The notes beneath the pieces are model-generated. The model saw only the letters and a program-made list of their open reading frames with translations, ran no database searches and was not told the origin of the DNA. A program made the translations under genes and the position numbers. Source: an uncultured Pelagibacteraceae bacterium (GTDB lineage: Bacteria; Pseudomonadota; Alphaproteobacteria; Pelagibacterales; Pelagibacteraceae). From it: a DNA stretch of 64,000 nt. Shown here piece after piece: positions 41,591-49,487 of this stretch (its first letter is position 1; each line of letters starts with the position of its first letter). The stretch covers positions 34,240 through 98,239 of the forward strand of contig CABYJS010000001.1 of NCBI GenBank assembly GCA_902519375.1, in the 5' to 3' direction.

Positions 41591-43279
41591 ATGTTTCTAA
41601 AAAAAATAAGATTTATTTTAATTATAACACTATTTTATCAAACTCCACTATTTTCTAAAAGTGCTAGTTTAAATGATTTCAATGCACAGAATTTATCTGA
41701 ATATTTCTCAGGTATCGTAGCCTTTGAAAATAAAGATAATGCAGAAGCGTTGGAATTTTTTAATTCCTCAAGAATTTTAATTGAAAATCATGATCCTTAC
41801 TTAAAAAGATATCTATATTCTTTAGTTTTAGAAAATAAGATTAATAAGGCGATAAATTTAGTAAAAAGCAATAAAGAAAGAGAAAACACAAATTTTTTTG
41901 ATGCACATTTATTATTAGTTTTGGATAACTTAAAAAAGGGAGATTTCAAAAAGGCTTATGATCAATTAAATGAATTGACTGATATTGTTAATGATAAAGA
42001 CAGATTTAATTTAGCTATTTTGGAAAGTTTAAGGCAGTATATCTACGTATTTAAAGAAAAAGTTATATTAAATGATAAAAAAAGTTTTGGTAAACTATCG
42101 ATTATCTCAGAGACACTTCAAAGGTGTTATTTAGGAGATTTTGCTACTGACGCATTCTTTTCAGAATTAATAAATGATAAAGAGGGTAATTTTATAAGAT
42201 ACATTTTTTTTTATCTCGTTTACCTTACTGAAAATAACAGGATAAATGATGTTAAAAATTTTACAAATAATTTAGATTATCTTAATACTACACTTCTAAT
42301 ATCACAGGCAAAAAGTTGGGTTGAAAACGGTAATTATAAAAAATTAACTAAATTTTTTTCATGTAAAAATCCTAATGATATTATTGGTGAATTTTTATTT
42401 TTAGTTTCAAATCTTTATTCCTCTCAGGATAACTTTGAAAAATCAAATTTTTATTTAAATCTCTCAAATTTTTTTAATCAAAAGTTTATATTCAATTTAT
42501 CTCTTGTTGCTGAAAACCAATATCTTAATAAAGAGTATAATAAAGCTAAGAGAACATTAAAAAATTTTAGAAAAGATAATGATTTCTATTATTGGTATCG
42601 TATTAAAAAAGAAACTCAAATAATAGAAAAAGAAAAAAATAAAGAAGAGTCCTTAAACTACATTATTTCACAGTTTGATAAGATTAATAAACCAAATAAT
42701 AAAATTTTATTTGATATTGCAAACTTTTATAAAAATTCAAAAAAATATGAGGAAGCAATTGAATATTATACAAAATTAATTAATTCTTTAGATGATAATT
42801 CAGTAATGAAATCCGATCTTCTTTATAGAAGAGGGGGTAGTTATGAAAGGAGTGGAGACTATGAAAAAGCTGATAGAGATTTACTTGATGCATTAAATAT
42901 AAATTCAGATGATGCTTATATTTTAAATTACTTGGCTTATTCGTGGCTAGAGAGGGATTATAAAATTGATGAAGCAATTGATATGCTTGAAAAAGCTTAT
43001 AAGCTTGAGAACAACGATCCTTATATTATCGACTCAATAGGGTGGGCTTATTATTTAGTGAATGATTATTTAAAAGCGGAAAAATTTATAAAAAGGGCAG
43101 TTGAGTTAATGCCTGAGGATCCGATCGTTAATGATCATTACGGAGATATATTGTGGATGTTGGATAGAAAAATACAAGCTAGATACTTTTGGAGCAATGT
43201 ATTAAAGATGGAAAGCACAGAGACTGAGATGATAGAAAATATTAATAAAAAAATGATCGACGGTCTTCAAAATTCTTAA
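41591..43279 (+). CDS. Exported TPR-repeat protein
   Basis: N-terminal hydrophobic signal; multiple TPRs (KKYEEAIEYYTKLINS, SGDYEKADRDLLDALNINSDDAYILNYLAYSWLE, DYLKAEKFIKRAVELMPEDPIVNDHYGDILW). Confidence 0.88.
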   Translation: MFLKKIRFILIITLFYQTPLFSKSASLNDFNAQNLSEYFSGIVAFENKDNAEALEFFNSSRILIENHDPYLKRYLYSLVLENKINKAINLVKSNKERENTNFFDAHLLLVLDNLKKGDFKKAYDQLNELTDIVNDKDRFNLAILESLRQYIYVFKEKVILNDKKSFGKLSIISETLQRCYLGDFATDAFFSELINDKEGNFIRYIFFYLVYLTENNRINDVKNFTNNLDYLNTTLLISQAKSWVENGNYKKLTKFFSCKNPNDIIGEFLFLVSNLYSSQDNFEKSNFYLNLSNFFNQKFIFNLSLVAENQYLNKEYNKAKRTLKNFRKDNDFYYWYRIKKETQIIEKEKNKEESLNYIISQFDKINKPNNKILFDIANFYKNSKKYEEAIEYYTKLINSLDDNSVMKSDLLYRRGGSYERSGDYEKADRDLLDALNINSDDAYILNYLAYSWLERDYKIDEAIDMLEKAYKLENNDPYIIDSIGWAYYLVNDYLKAEKFIKRAVELMPEDPIVNDHYGDILWMLDRKIQARYFWSNVLKMESTETEMIENINKKMIDGLQNS

Positions 43280-44124
43280 TGGAAGCAGATAAGATAAAAT
43301 CGCACGCCAAATTGAATTTAGCATTAAATATTACTGGAAAAAATTCTTCTTTACATGAAATTGAGACCGTAATTGTCTTTGTCTATCTACATGATGAAAT
43401 TTTTATAGAAAAAATAAATTCTAATAAGCACAAGATTTCCTTTACAGGTAAATTTTCTAAAAATATAGGTAAGAACAATACAGTTTCTAAGTTACTTAAT
43501 ATTTTGGATGAAAAAAAATTACTGAATAACAAAAAGTTCAAAGTTAGAATAAAAAAAAAGATTCCTTCAAAAGCAGGGTTGGGTGGTGGTTCTATGAATG
43601 CATCAAATATTTTGAATTATTTTTTAAAAAAAAATATTATTAAAATTAGCAAAAAAGAAGTAATCAAAATTTCAAAGTTAGTTGGCTCAGATGTATTATT
43701 AGGTCTTAACCCAACTAGCTCTGTTTTGATGTCAAATAATAAAATAAAAAGATTTTATAATTGTAAAAAATTTTACTCATTAATTGTAAAACCTAATTTT
43801 GGTTGCTCTACTAGAGAAATATACTCTAAAGTAAAAAAGTTTAATAAACCAAAGTTTAATAATCCTAGTTTAAATATGTTTAATTTTGATTATTTAAAAA
43901 AAATGGATAATTCACTGGAGCCAATTGCACTTTCTAAATACAGTAAATTAAGAGAAATCAAATCATTTTTAGAAAACTTATCTAAGCCATCCCTCGTAAG
44001 AATGACAGGATCGGGTTCTGCTTTAGTTGCATATTTTCAATCAAAATATAGATGTGAAATTGCTAAAAAAATGTTTCATAAAAAATATAAAAATTACTGG
44101 TGTATATTATCAAAAACTATATAA
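43279..44124 (+). CDS. ispE: 4-diphosphocytidyl-2-C-methyl-D-erythritol kinase
   Basis: AKLNLALNITGK, KKIPSKAGLGGGSMNASNIL, GSDVLLGL, MTGSGSALVAYF. Confidence 0.93.
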   Translation: MEADKIKSHAKLNLALNITGKNSSLHEIETVIVFVYLHDEIFIEKINSNKHKISFTGKFSKNIGKNNTVSKLLNILDEKKLLNNKKFKVRIKKKIPSKAGLGGGSMNASNILNYFLKKNIIKISKKEVIKISKLVGSDVLLGLNPTSSVLMSNNKIKRFYNCKKFYSLIVKPNFGCSTREIYSKVKKFNKPKFNNPSLNMFNFDYLKKMDNSLEPIALSKYSKLREIKSFLENLSKPSLVRMTGSGSALVAYFQSKYRCEIAKKMFHKKYKNYWCILSKTI

Positions 44125-44157
44125 ATTTTATTTTTTTGTGTTATATCAATTTTATAT

Positions 44158-44231
44158 TGGGGCGTAGCCAAGCGGTAAGGCACGGGTTTTTGGTACCTGC
44201 ATCCTAGGTTCGAATCCTAGCGCCCCAGCCA
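44158..44231 (+). tRNA. tRNA-Gln (anticodon TTG), CCA encoded
   Basis: Acceptor TGGGGCG/CGCCCCA, anticodon stem CGGGT/ACCTG with loop TTTTGGT, T-arm CTAGG TTCGAAT CCTAG, discriminator G then CCA. Confidence 0.95.
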
Positions 44232-44234
44232 ATT

Positions 44235-45509
44235 ATGAGAAGCTTTTTAGATAAAATTTTTTCAAGATCTAATAATTTAGATCACATTAGTCTAAATGTT
44301 CAAGATCTTACGAAAAAAACACCTTCATATAAAATTTTTAGAGCAATAAATTCTTATTCATCTGAAAGTGAAATAAGATATGTAGGTGGATGCATAAGAA
44401 AAATAATTAATAAAGAAAAAGTTGATGATATAGATTTAGCAACTAATTTAGAACCAAAACAAGTCTGCGAAGCACTAAAAAAAAATAATATAAAATATTT
44501 TGAAAGTGGCACCGAACATGGCACAATTACTGCGATTGAAGACAATTATATTTTTGAAATAACAACCTTAAGAAAAGATGTATCTACAGACGGAAGACAT
44601 GCAAAAGTTGAATTTTCAAAAGATTGGAAAGAAGATGCCTCAAGAAGAGATTTTACAATTAATTCAATTTATTCAGATAAAGACGGGAATCTATTTGATC
44701 CATTTAATGGAAAACAGGATTTAGAGAATGGCATTGTAAATTTTATTGGGGAAGCAGATAAAAGAATAAAAGAAGATTATTTAAGGATATTAAGATATTT
44801 AAGATTTTTCCTTAATTATTCGAAACAACAACATAATTCAGAGAATATTAAAAAATTAAAAATAAATATTAGTGGAATTCTAAAACTATCAAAAGAACGA
44901 TTACTAGATGAACTAAAAAAAATTGCAAAACTTGAAACATTGGAAAAATTATTAAAAGATAAAATCAGCTTAGAGCTAATTCTAATGATTTTTCCAGAAT
45001 TTAGAAATATAAAGATTTTTTCAAAACTTAATTCAATTCAAAAAGATCTTTTGAAAGAAAAAGACTTTATTTTTTTATTATCTCTAATGATTATTGATGA
45101 AACTGATAATGCAGATTATTTTTTATATAAATTCAACATTTCTAATAAAGATAAAAAAAGGATTAAAAGTATTGACAATTTTTTTAAAGAAAAAATTAAC
45201 TCTAAGACATTTACAAAAAACAATATGGACAAAATTTTTTATTATAAAGGAAAAGAAGTTATTCTAGATATTTTATGTCATAAAATAATAAAGTCTAAGA
45301 AAGTAGATAATTCCTTTAAAGAATTAATCGAACATTATGAAAAAAAAATAACCCCTATAATGCCAGTTAATGGTGATTTCTTAATGAAAAAATATAAAAT
45401 TCCAGAGGGAAAACAACTAGGTGATAAATTAAGAATTATAGAAGATCACTGGGTAAAAAATAATTTCAAAATATCTGATAAGGATGTAGATAATATAGTC
45501 AACAGTTAG
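44235..45509 (+). CDS. cca: CCA tRNA nucleotidyltransferase / poly(A) polymerase family
   Basis: RYVGGCIRKIINKEKVDDIDLATNLEPKQV, RKDVSTDGRHAKVEFSKDWKEDASRRDFTINSIYSD, RIKEDYLRILRYLRF. Confidence 0.93.
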   Translation: MRSFLDKIFSRSNNLDHISLNVQDLTKKTPSYKIFRAINSYSSESEIRYVGGCIRKIINKEKVDDIDLATNLEPKQVCEALKKNNIKYFESGTEHGTITAIEDNYIFEITTLRKDVSTDGRHAKVEFSKDWKEDASRRDFTINSIYSDKDGNLFDPFNGKQDLENGIVNFIGEADKRIKEDYLRILRYLRFFLNYSKQQHNSENIKKLKINISGILKLSKERLLDELKKIAKLETLEKLLKDKISLELILMIFPEFRNIKIFSKLNSIQKDLLKEKDFIFLLSLMIIDETDNADYFLYKFNISNKDKKRIKSIDNFFKEKINSKTFTKNNMDKIFYYKGKEVILDILCHKIIKSKKVDNSFKELIEHYEKKITPIMPVNGDFLMKKYKIPEGKQLGDKLRIIEDHWVKNNFKISDKDVDNIVNS

Positions 45510-45982
45510 ATATATTTAACGTCTTTTATTTCAAAATTTTTTGCCCCTGCTGGAGTATTTATTTCAACTAAATCACTCTTCTTTTTCCCAATCAGGCCTT
45601 TACTAATTGGTGACTGAAAATAAATTAATTTTTTTTTAAGATCTGCTTCATCCTTACCAACAATCTTGTAACTGATTTTTTCCCCATTATCTAAATTTTC
45701 AAGAAATACAGTTGAACCAAAAATTACTTTACCATCATTATTAAGCTTTGTTACATCAATCACATTAGCTCTAGCAATAATATCATTTATCTCATTAATG
45801 CGCCCTTCATTATGCGATTGTTCCTCCTTAGCCGCATGGTATTCAGCGTTTTCTTTTAAATCTCCATGCGATCTTGCCTCAGCAATGGCAGCTACAATTT
45901 CAGGCCTTTTTTTTTCTTTTAAAAAAATTAGTTCTTCTTTTATTTTGTTTAATCCATTTAAAGTAATTGGTTCTTTATCCAT
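45506..45982 (-). CDS. greA: Transcription elongation factor GreA
   Basis: LTLNGLNKIKEEL-like N-terminus, RPEIVAAIAEARSHGDLKENAEYHAAKEEQ, SPISKGLIGKKKSDLVEINTPAG. Confidence 0.97.
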   Translation of the reverse strand: MDKEPITLNGLNKIKEELIFLKEKKRPEIVAAIAEARSHGDLKENAEYHAAKEEQSHNEGRINEINDIIARANVIDVTKLNNDGKVIFGSTVFLENLDNGEKISYKIVGKDEADLKKKLIYFQSPISKGLIGKKKSDLVEINTPAGAKNFEIKDVKYI

Positions 45983-45983
45983 A

Positions 45984-46811
45984 TTATTTCCATTTAGCTG
46001 TTGGGGGCAGTGACATTAGTATTCCTTCAGTGTTACCACCTGTTTGTAATCCAAATTTGGTTCCTCTGTCATACAACAGGTTAAACTCAGTATATCTACC
46101 ACGTTTTATGTATTGTATTTCTTTATCTTTACTAGTCCATTTTTTTTTAATTTTTTTTTCAATAATTTTATTAAAGATTAACTGAAAAGTTACACCAACG
46201 TCTCTTACAAATTTAAAATCTTTCTCAAAATTATTTTCTTTATAATCAAAAAAAATACCTCCGATGCCTCTGGGTTCTTTTCTATGAGGTAAATAAAAAT
46301 ATTCATCACACCATTTTTTATATTTTTTATAATAATTTCTATTATGTCTATTACACATATTTCTTAAGATTTTATGGAATTCCTTTTTTTCAGTTTGATC
46401 GATATTTGATGGAGTCACATCCATTCCACCACCAAACCAATCACGTGATGTGCAAATATATCTGGTGTTAAAATGCATAGCAGGTATCAAAGGATTTTTC
46501 ATATGCATAACTACAGAGATACCAGATGCCCAAAATCTTGGATCTTTTTGAGCTCCAAGAATATTTTTTTGGAATTTTTTAGGAAACTTTCCATAAACTT
46601 TTGAAAAGTTTACACCCACTTTATCAAAAACTTTTCCATTCTGTAGTATTCTGTATTCGCCTCCACCTTCATCTTTTTGATTGTTTCTTTTCCAGCTTGT
46701 AGATTTAAATTTAACTCTATTACCTTCAAGTTTAGAGATATCATTACAAAAAACGTTTTGAAGTGTTTTAAACCAGTTACTAGCTAAATTTTTCTTTATA
46801 TTTTGATCCAT
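45984..46811 (-). CDS. hemF: Oxygen-dependent coproporphyrinogen III oxidase
   Basis: ASGISVVMHMKNPLIPAMHFNTRYI, WFGGGMDVTP, HRKEPRGIGGIFFD, RYTEFNLLYDRGTKFGLQTGGNTEGILMSLPP. Confidence 0.98.
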   Translation of the reverse strand: MDQNIKKNLASNWFKTLQNVFCNDISKLEGNRVKFKSTSWKRNNQKDEGGGEYRILQNGKVFDKVGVNFSKVYGKFPKKFQKNILGAQKDPRFWASGISVVMHMKNPLIPAMHFNTRYICTSRDWFGGGMDVTPSNIDQTEKKEFHKILRNMCNRHNRNYYKKYKKWCDEYFYLPHRKEPRGIGGIFFDYKENNFEKDFKFVRDVGVTFQLIFNKIIEKKIKKKWTSKDKEIQYIKRGRYTEFNLLYDRGTKFGLQTGGNTEGILMSLPPTAKWK

Positions 46812-46812
46812 A

Positions 46813-47286
46813 TTAAATCAAATTAATTTGTTTTAAACTTTCTGCTAAAATAATAGATACTGAGGAAGCAATATTAAGTGACCGTTTATTATTTTTCATT
46901 GGTATCTTCAGCCTATTTTTAATCAACTTATGAATTTTATCTGGAACTCCAGCACTTTCTCTTCCAAATAAAATTGTATCATTTTTATCAAATTTGAAAG
47001 AAGTATAAGATACAGATGCTTTTGTAGTCATCAATATAATTCTACAACTCTTTTTTGACTCAAAAAAATGATCTGAGCTTTGATAAAATTTTATCTCCTT
47101 TTCATCCATATAATCCATTACAACTCTTTTAAATCTTTTATCACTTAGTAAAAAACCACATGGCTCAATAATTTCTAATTTTGCACCGAGGCAAGCACAA
47201 ATTCTAATTATAGCTGCGGTATTTTGAGGAATATCTGGTTCATAAAGAGCTATTCTAATACCTATGTCCTGTTTTTCGTTTTTCAT
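46813..47286 (-). CDS. trmL: tRNA (cytidine/uridine-2'-O-)-methyltransferase (SPOUT)
   Basis: IALYEPDIPQNTAAIIRICACLGAKLEIIEPCGF, LFGRESAGVPDKIH, RSLNIASSVSIILAE. Confidence 0.93.
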   Translation of the reverse strand: MKNEKQDIGIRIALYEPDIPQNTAAIIRICACLGAKLEIIEPCGFLLSDKRFKRVVMDYMDEKEIKFYQSSDHFFESKKSCRIILMTTKASVSYTSFKFDKNDTILFGRESAGVPDKIHKLIKNRLKIPMKNNKRSLNIASSVSIILAESLKQINLI

Positions 47287-47307
47287 GAGAATAATATAAA
47301 TATAAAT

Positions 47308-47337
47308 TTGACTGTGGTAAAATAATTATAATAAAAT
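47308..47337 (+). promoter_or_regulatory. Candidate sigma70-type promoter upstream of the TPR/barrel gene
   Basis: TTGACT (47308-47313), 18-nt spacer, TAAAAT (47332-47337); start codon at 47352. Confidence 0.3.
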
Positions 47338-47351
47338 AGTTAGCAGTTTAA

Positions 47352-49382
47352 ATGACTAAGACACAAAAAAAAAATCGAAATTTATATGCAATTTTAGTAT
47401 TAATCTTTGTCTTAATAGCTTTAATATCATTTTCATTTAAGAATATAAAAGTTGGATCAAAAAACTATTCAAAAGATTCAATTAAATTTTCAAAATTATT
47501 TTACGAGGATGAATATTCAAGGTTATTATTTAATTTTAATCAAGTTAATCAAAAAGTAAAAGTTGAAGACAAAAAATTTGATGGTTTTAAAAAAGACCTA
47601 AGCAAAAGAGAAAGCTTACTTTTAAAAATGGTAGACTCATTTTTTACTATCAAAAAAAAAGTTAAAAAAGAGGAAAGAAAAATTAAAAGTGATGAAGCAA
47701 CAACTAAGAAACAAATTTTACAAAATCCTAAAGATATTAAATTAGTTTATAAATATGTGAGAGAACAATTTAAATCGGGTAATATAGATGAAGGTATATT
47801 TGCAATTAAAAGTTTAAGTGAAATTTATCCAAATAATATTAAAATAAAGTTAGATTTACTTGCAATTTACAATCAAGCAAAATTAAATGAAGAAGCCTTA
47901 GGTTTGATTGAAGATATTAAAAAAAATTCAAATTCTACAGAAGAGAATATTAAATTTGTCTCTAAAATTGAGCAGTCAATAAATGATAATTTGAATAATA
48001 AAAATTTACTGTCTCATATGACAAATCTTTTTACTCATCAGACAAAATCTAAACCAACTCTTCTTTCAAATATGCAAGAAATTAGCAAGCTCTCAGAGGA
48101 CATACTTAAAAAAAAAAGTATTAAAAATGAATATGTTGCAAAAAAAAATGTTACTTGGAGTCAAATTCTTCAAAATCCCAAAGATCTCAAACTGAATTAT
48201 CAATTTGCTAGACAACAGTTTAAAGCCGGACATATCAATGAAGGTATATCTTCAATTAAAAGGATGAGTAAAGTTTATCCTGATAATGTTAAAATTAAAT
48301 TAGATTTACTTAACCTTTATAAAAATGCTGGAATGAGAGATGAAGCATTAGTTTTAATTGATGAAATTAAGCAAAATAAAAATACAACAGATGAACAATT
48401 ATCATATGTAAATCAAATCGAATCTTCATTTAATTTTATTCATAATGAACCAAAAGCAGAACCAAAAAAGTGGATGGTGTCTGCCTCATTGTCTTATGGA
48501 TATAATCAAGACAACAATGTCAGTGGAGTTACAAAAAAAAATTTACAAGTAAGCAGCAATGAAATAGTTGCTTTTGCAGATCCAAGATTTGATAATACTA
48601 CTACAAAAAGTGTAGGTCTAACTGCCTTTAAGTTTTTTGGTGAAAAGTCATCTATTATGATGAATGTAAACTCAGGACAGTCTGATCAAGACCAAGGAAC
48701 AGGGGATTATGATAATTATGGAGCTGTTTTTTCTTTAGATACTTATTTGGGTGGATTAAATCTGTCTCCATATTTGATGTTAAGTAAGTATGAAAATAAA
48801 TCTAGTGCTGAAATGTTGTCATATCTTGTTGGTGTAAATGGTTCTTTTACTAAGGGAGATCGTCATAAATTTAGTTATGGATATTCTTTAGGTGATACTA
48901 AATATGATCAAAATACCAGTTACACCTCAAAAGGAGATTATAATTCTACAACAGATAGTTTTTCTTTAGGATATGATTTTTATAAAAGTGATAAAGTTTC
49001 ATTCACTGCAGGTCTATCTTACTCTGATTCTGACGTAGTAGTAGATGCAGGAAATGATTACGAGTCTTATGCCACTGATCTGAGAGTAAATTTTTCTCAT
49101 CCATGGGCTTATTTTTCTTTTGGTGATAGTATAACATTCACAGATTACAAAGACGCTGACACTTCTTTCAGCGCCAGCCAAAGATCTGACGCCGTAAATA
49201 CTTTTGATTTTTCAATTAGTAAAGCTTTGGGAGATCTTGTTGCTTTTCTTGATCCCAATAAAAATTTGGTGATTAATTTTGCTTTTGAAAAAACATTTTC
49301 AGAGTCAAATATAATTAATTATGATTATATCTCTGACGCATTTTCATTCAGCATTTCAAAGTCCATAAATTTGAGGAATTAA
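47352..49382 (+). CDS. TPR plus C-terminal beta-barrel-like envelope protein (Slam/DUF560-like architecture)
   Basis: N-terminal TM; two homologous TPR-like modules beginning ILQNPKD; C-terminal ~300 aa of alternating amphipathic strands (SASLSYGYNQDNNVSG... DAFSFSISKSINLRN). Confidence 0.65.
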   Translation: MTKTQKKNRNLYAILVLIFVLIALISFSFKNIKVGSKNYSKDSIKFSKLFYEDEYSRLLFNFNQVNQKVKVEDKKFDGFKKDLSKRESLLLKMVDSFFTIKKKVKKEERKIKSDEATTKKQILQNPKDIKLVYKYVREQFKSGNIDEGIFAIKSLSEIYPNNIKIKLDLLAIYNQAKLNEEALGLIEDIKKNSNSTEENIKFVSKIEQSINDNLNNKNLLSHMTNLFTHQTKSKPTLLSNMQEISKLSEDILKKKSIKNEYVAKKNVTWSQILQNPKDLKLNYQFARQQFKAGHINEGISSIKRMSKVYPDNVKIKLDLLNLYKNAGMRDEALVLIDEIKQNKNTTDEQLSYVNQIESSFNFIHNEPKAEPKKWMVSASLSYGYNQDNNVSGVTKKNLQVSSNEIVAFADPRFDNTTTKSVGLTAFKFFGEKSSIMMNVNSGQSDQDQGTGDYDNYGAVFSLDTYLGGLNLSPYLMLSKYENKSSAEMLSYLVGVNGSFTKGDRHKFSYGYSLGDTKYDQNTSYTSKGDYNSTTDSFSLGYDFYKSDKVSFTAGLSYSDSDVVVDAGNDYESYATDLRVNFSHPWAYFSFGDSITFTDYKDADTSFSASQRSDAVNTFDFSISKALGDLVAFLDPNKNLVINFAFEKTFSESNIINYDYISDAFSFSISKSINLRN

Positions 49383-49487
49383 ATCATTAAAAACTTTTTT
49401 CTATTCCTAGTTGAAAAATTAGGAAAATAAAAAAATCCCACTTTGAGCATATATTTTTTTTTCAAAATATGCATAGTTTAAAAAATT

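Noticed and set aside
46441-46450. TCACGTGA palindrome considered as a second parS
   Set aside because: Inside hemF coding sequence and lacks the GTTT/AAAC arms of parS.
49383-49487. Inverted repeats TTCCTA...TAGGAA and GCATAT...ATATGC as a riboswitch or attenuator
   Set aside because: Short AT-rich stems are expected by chance at this composition; at most weak terminator or 5'UTR structure.
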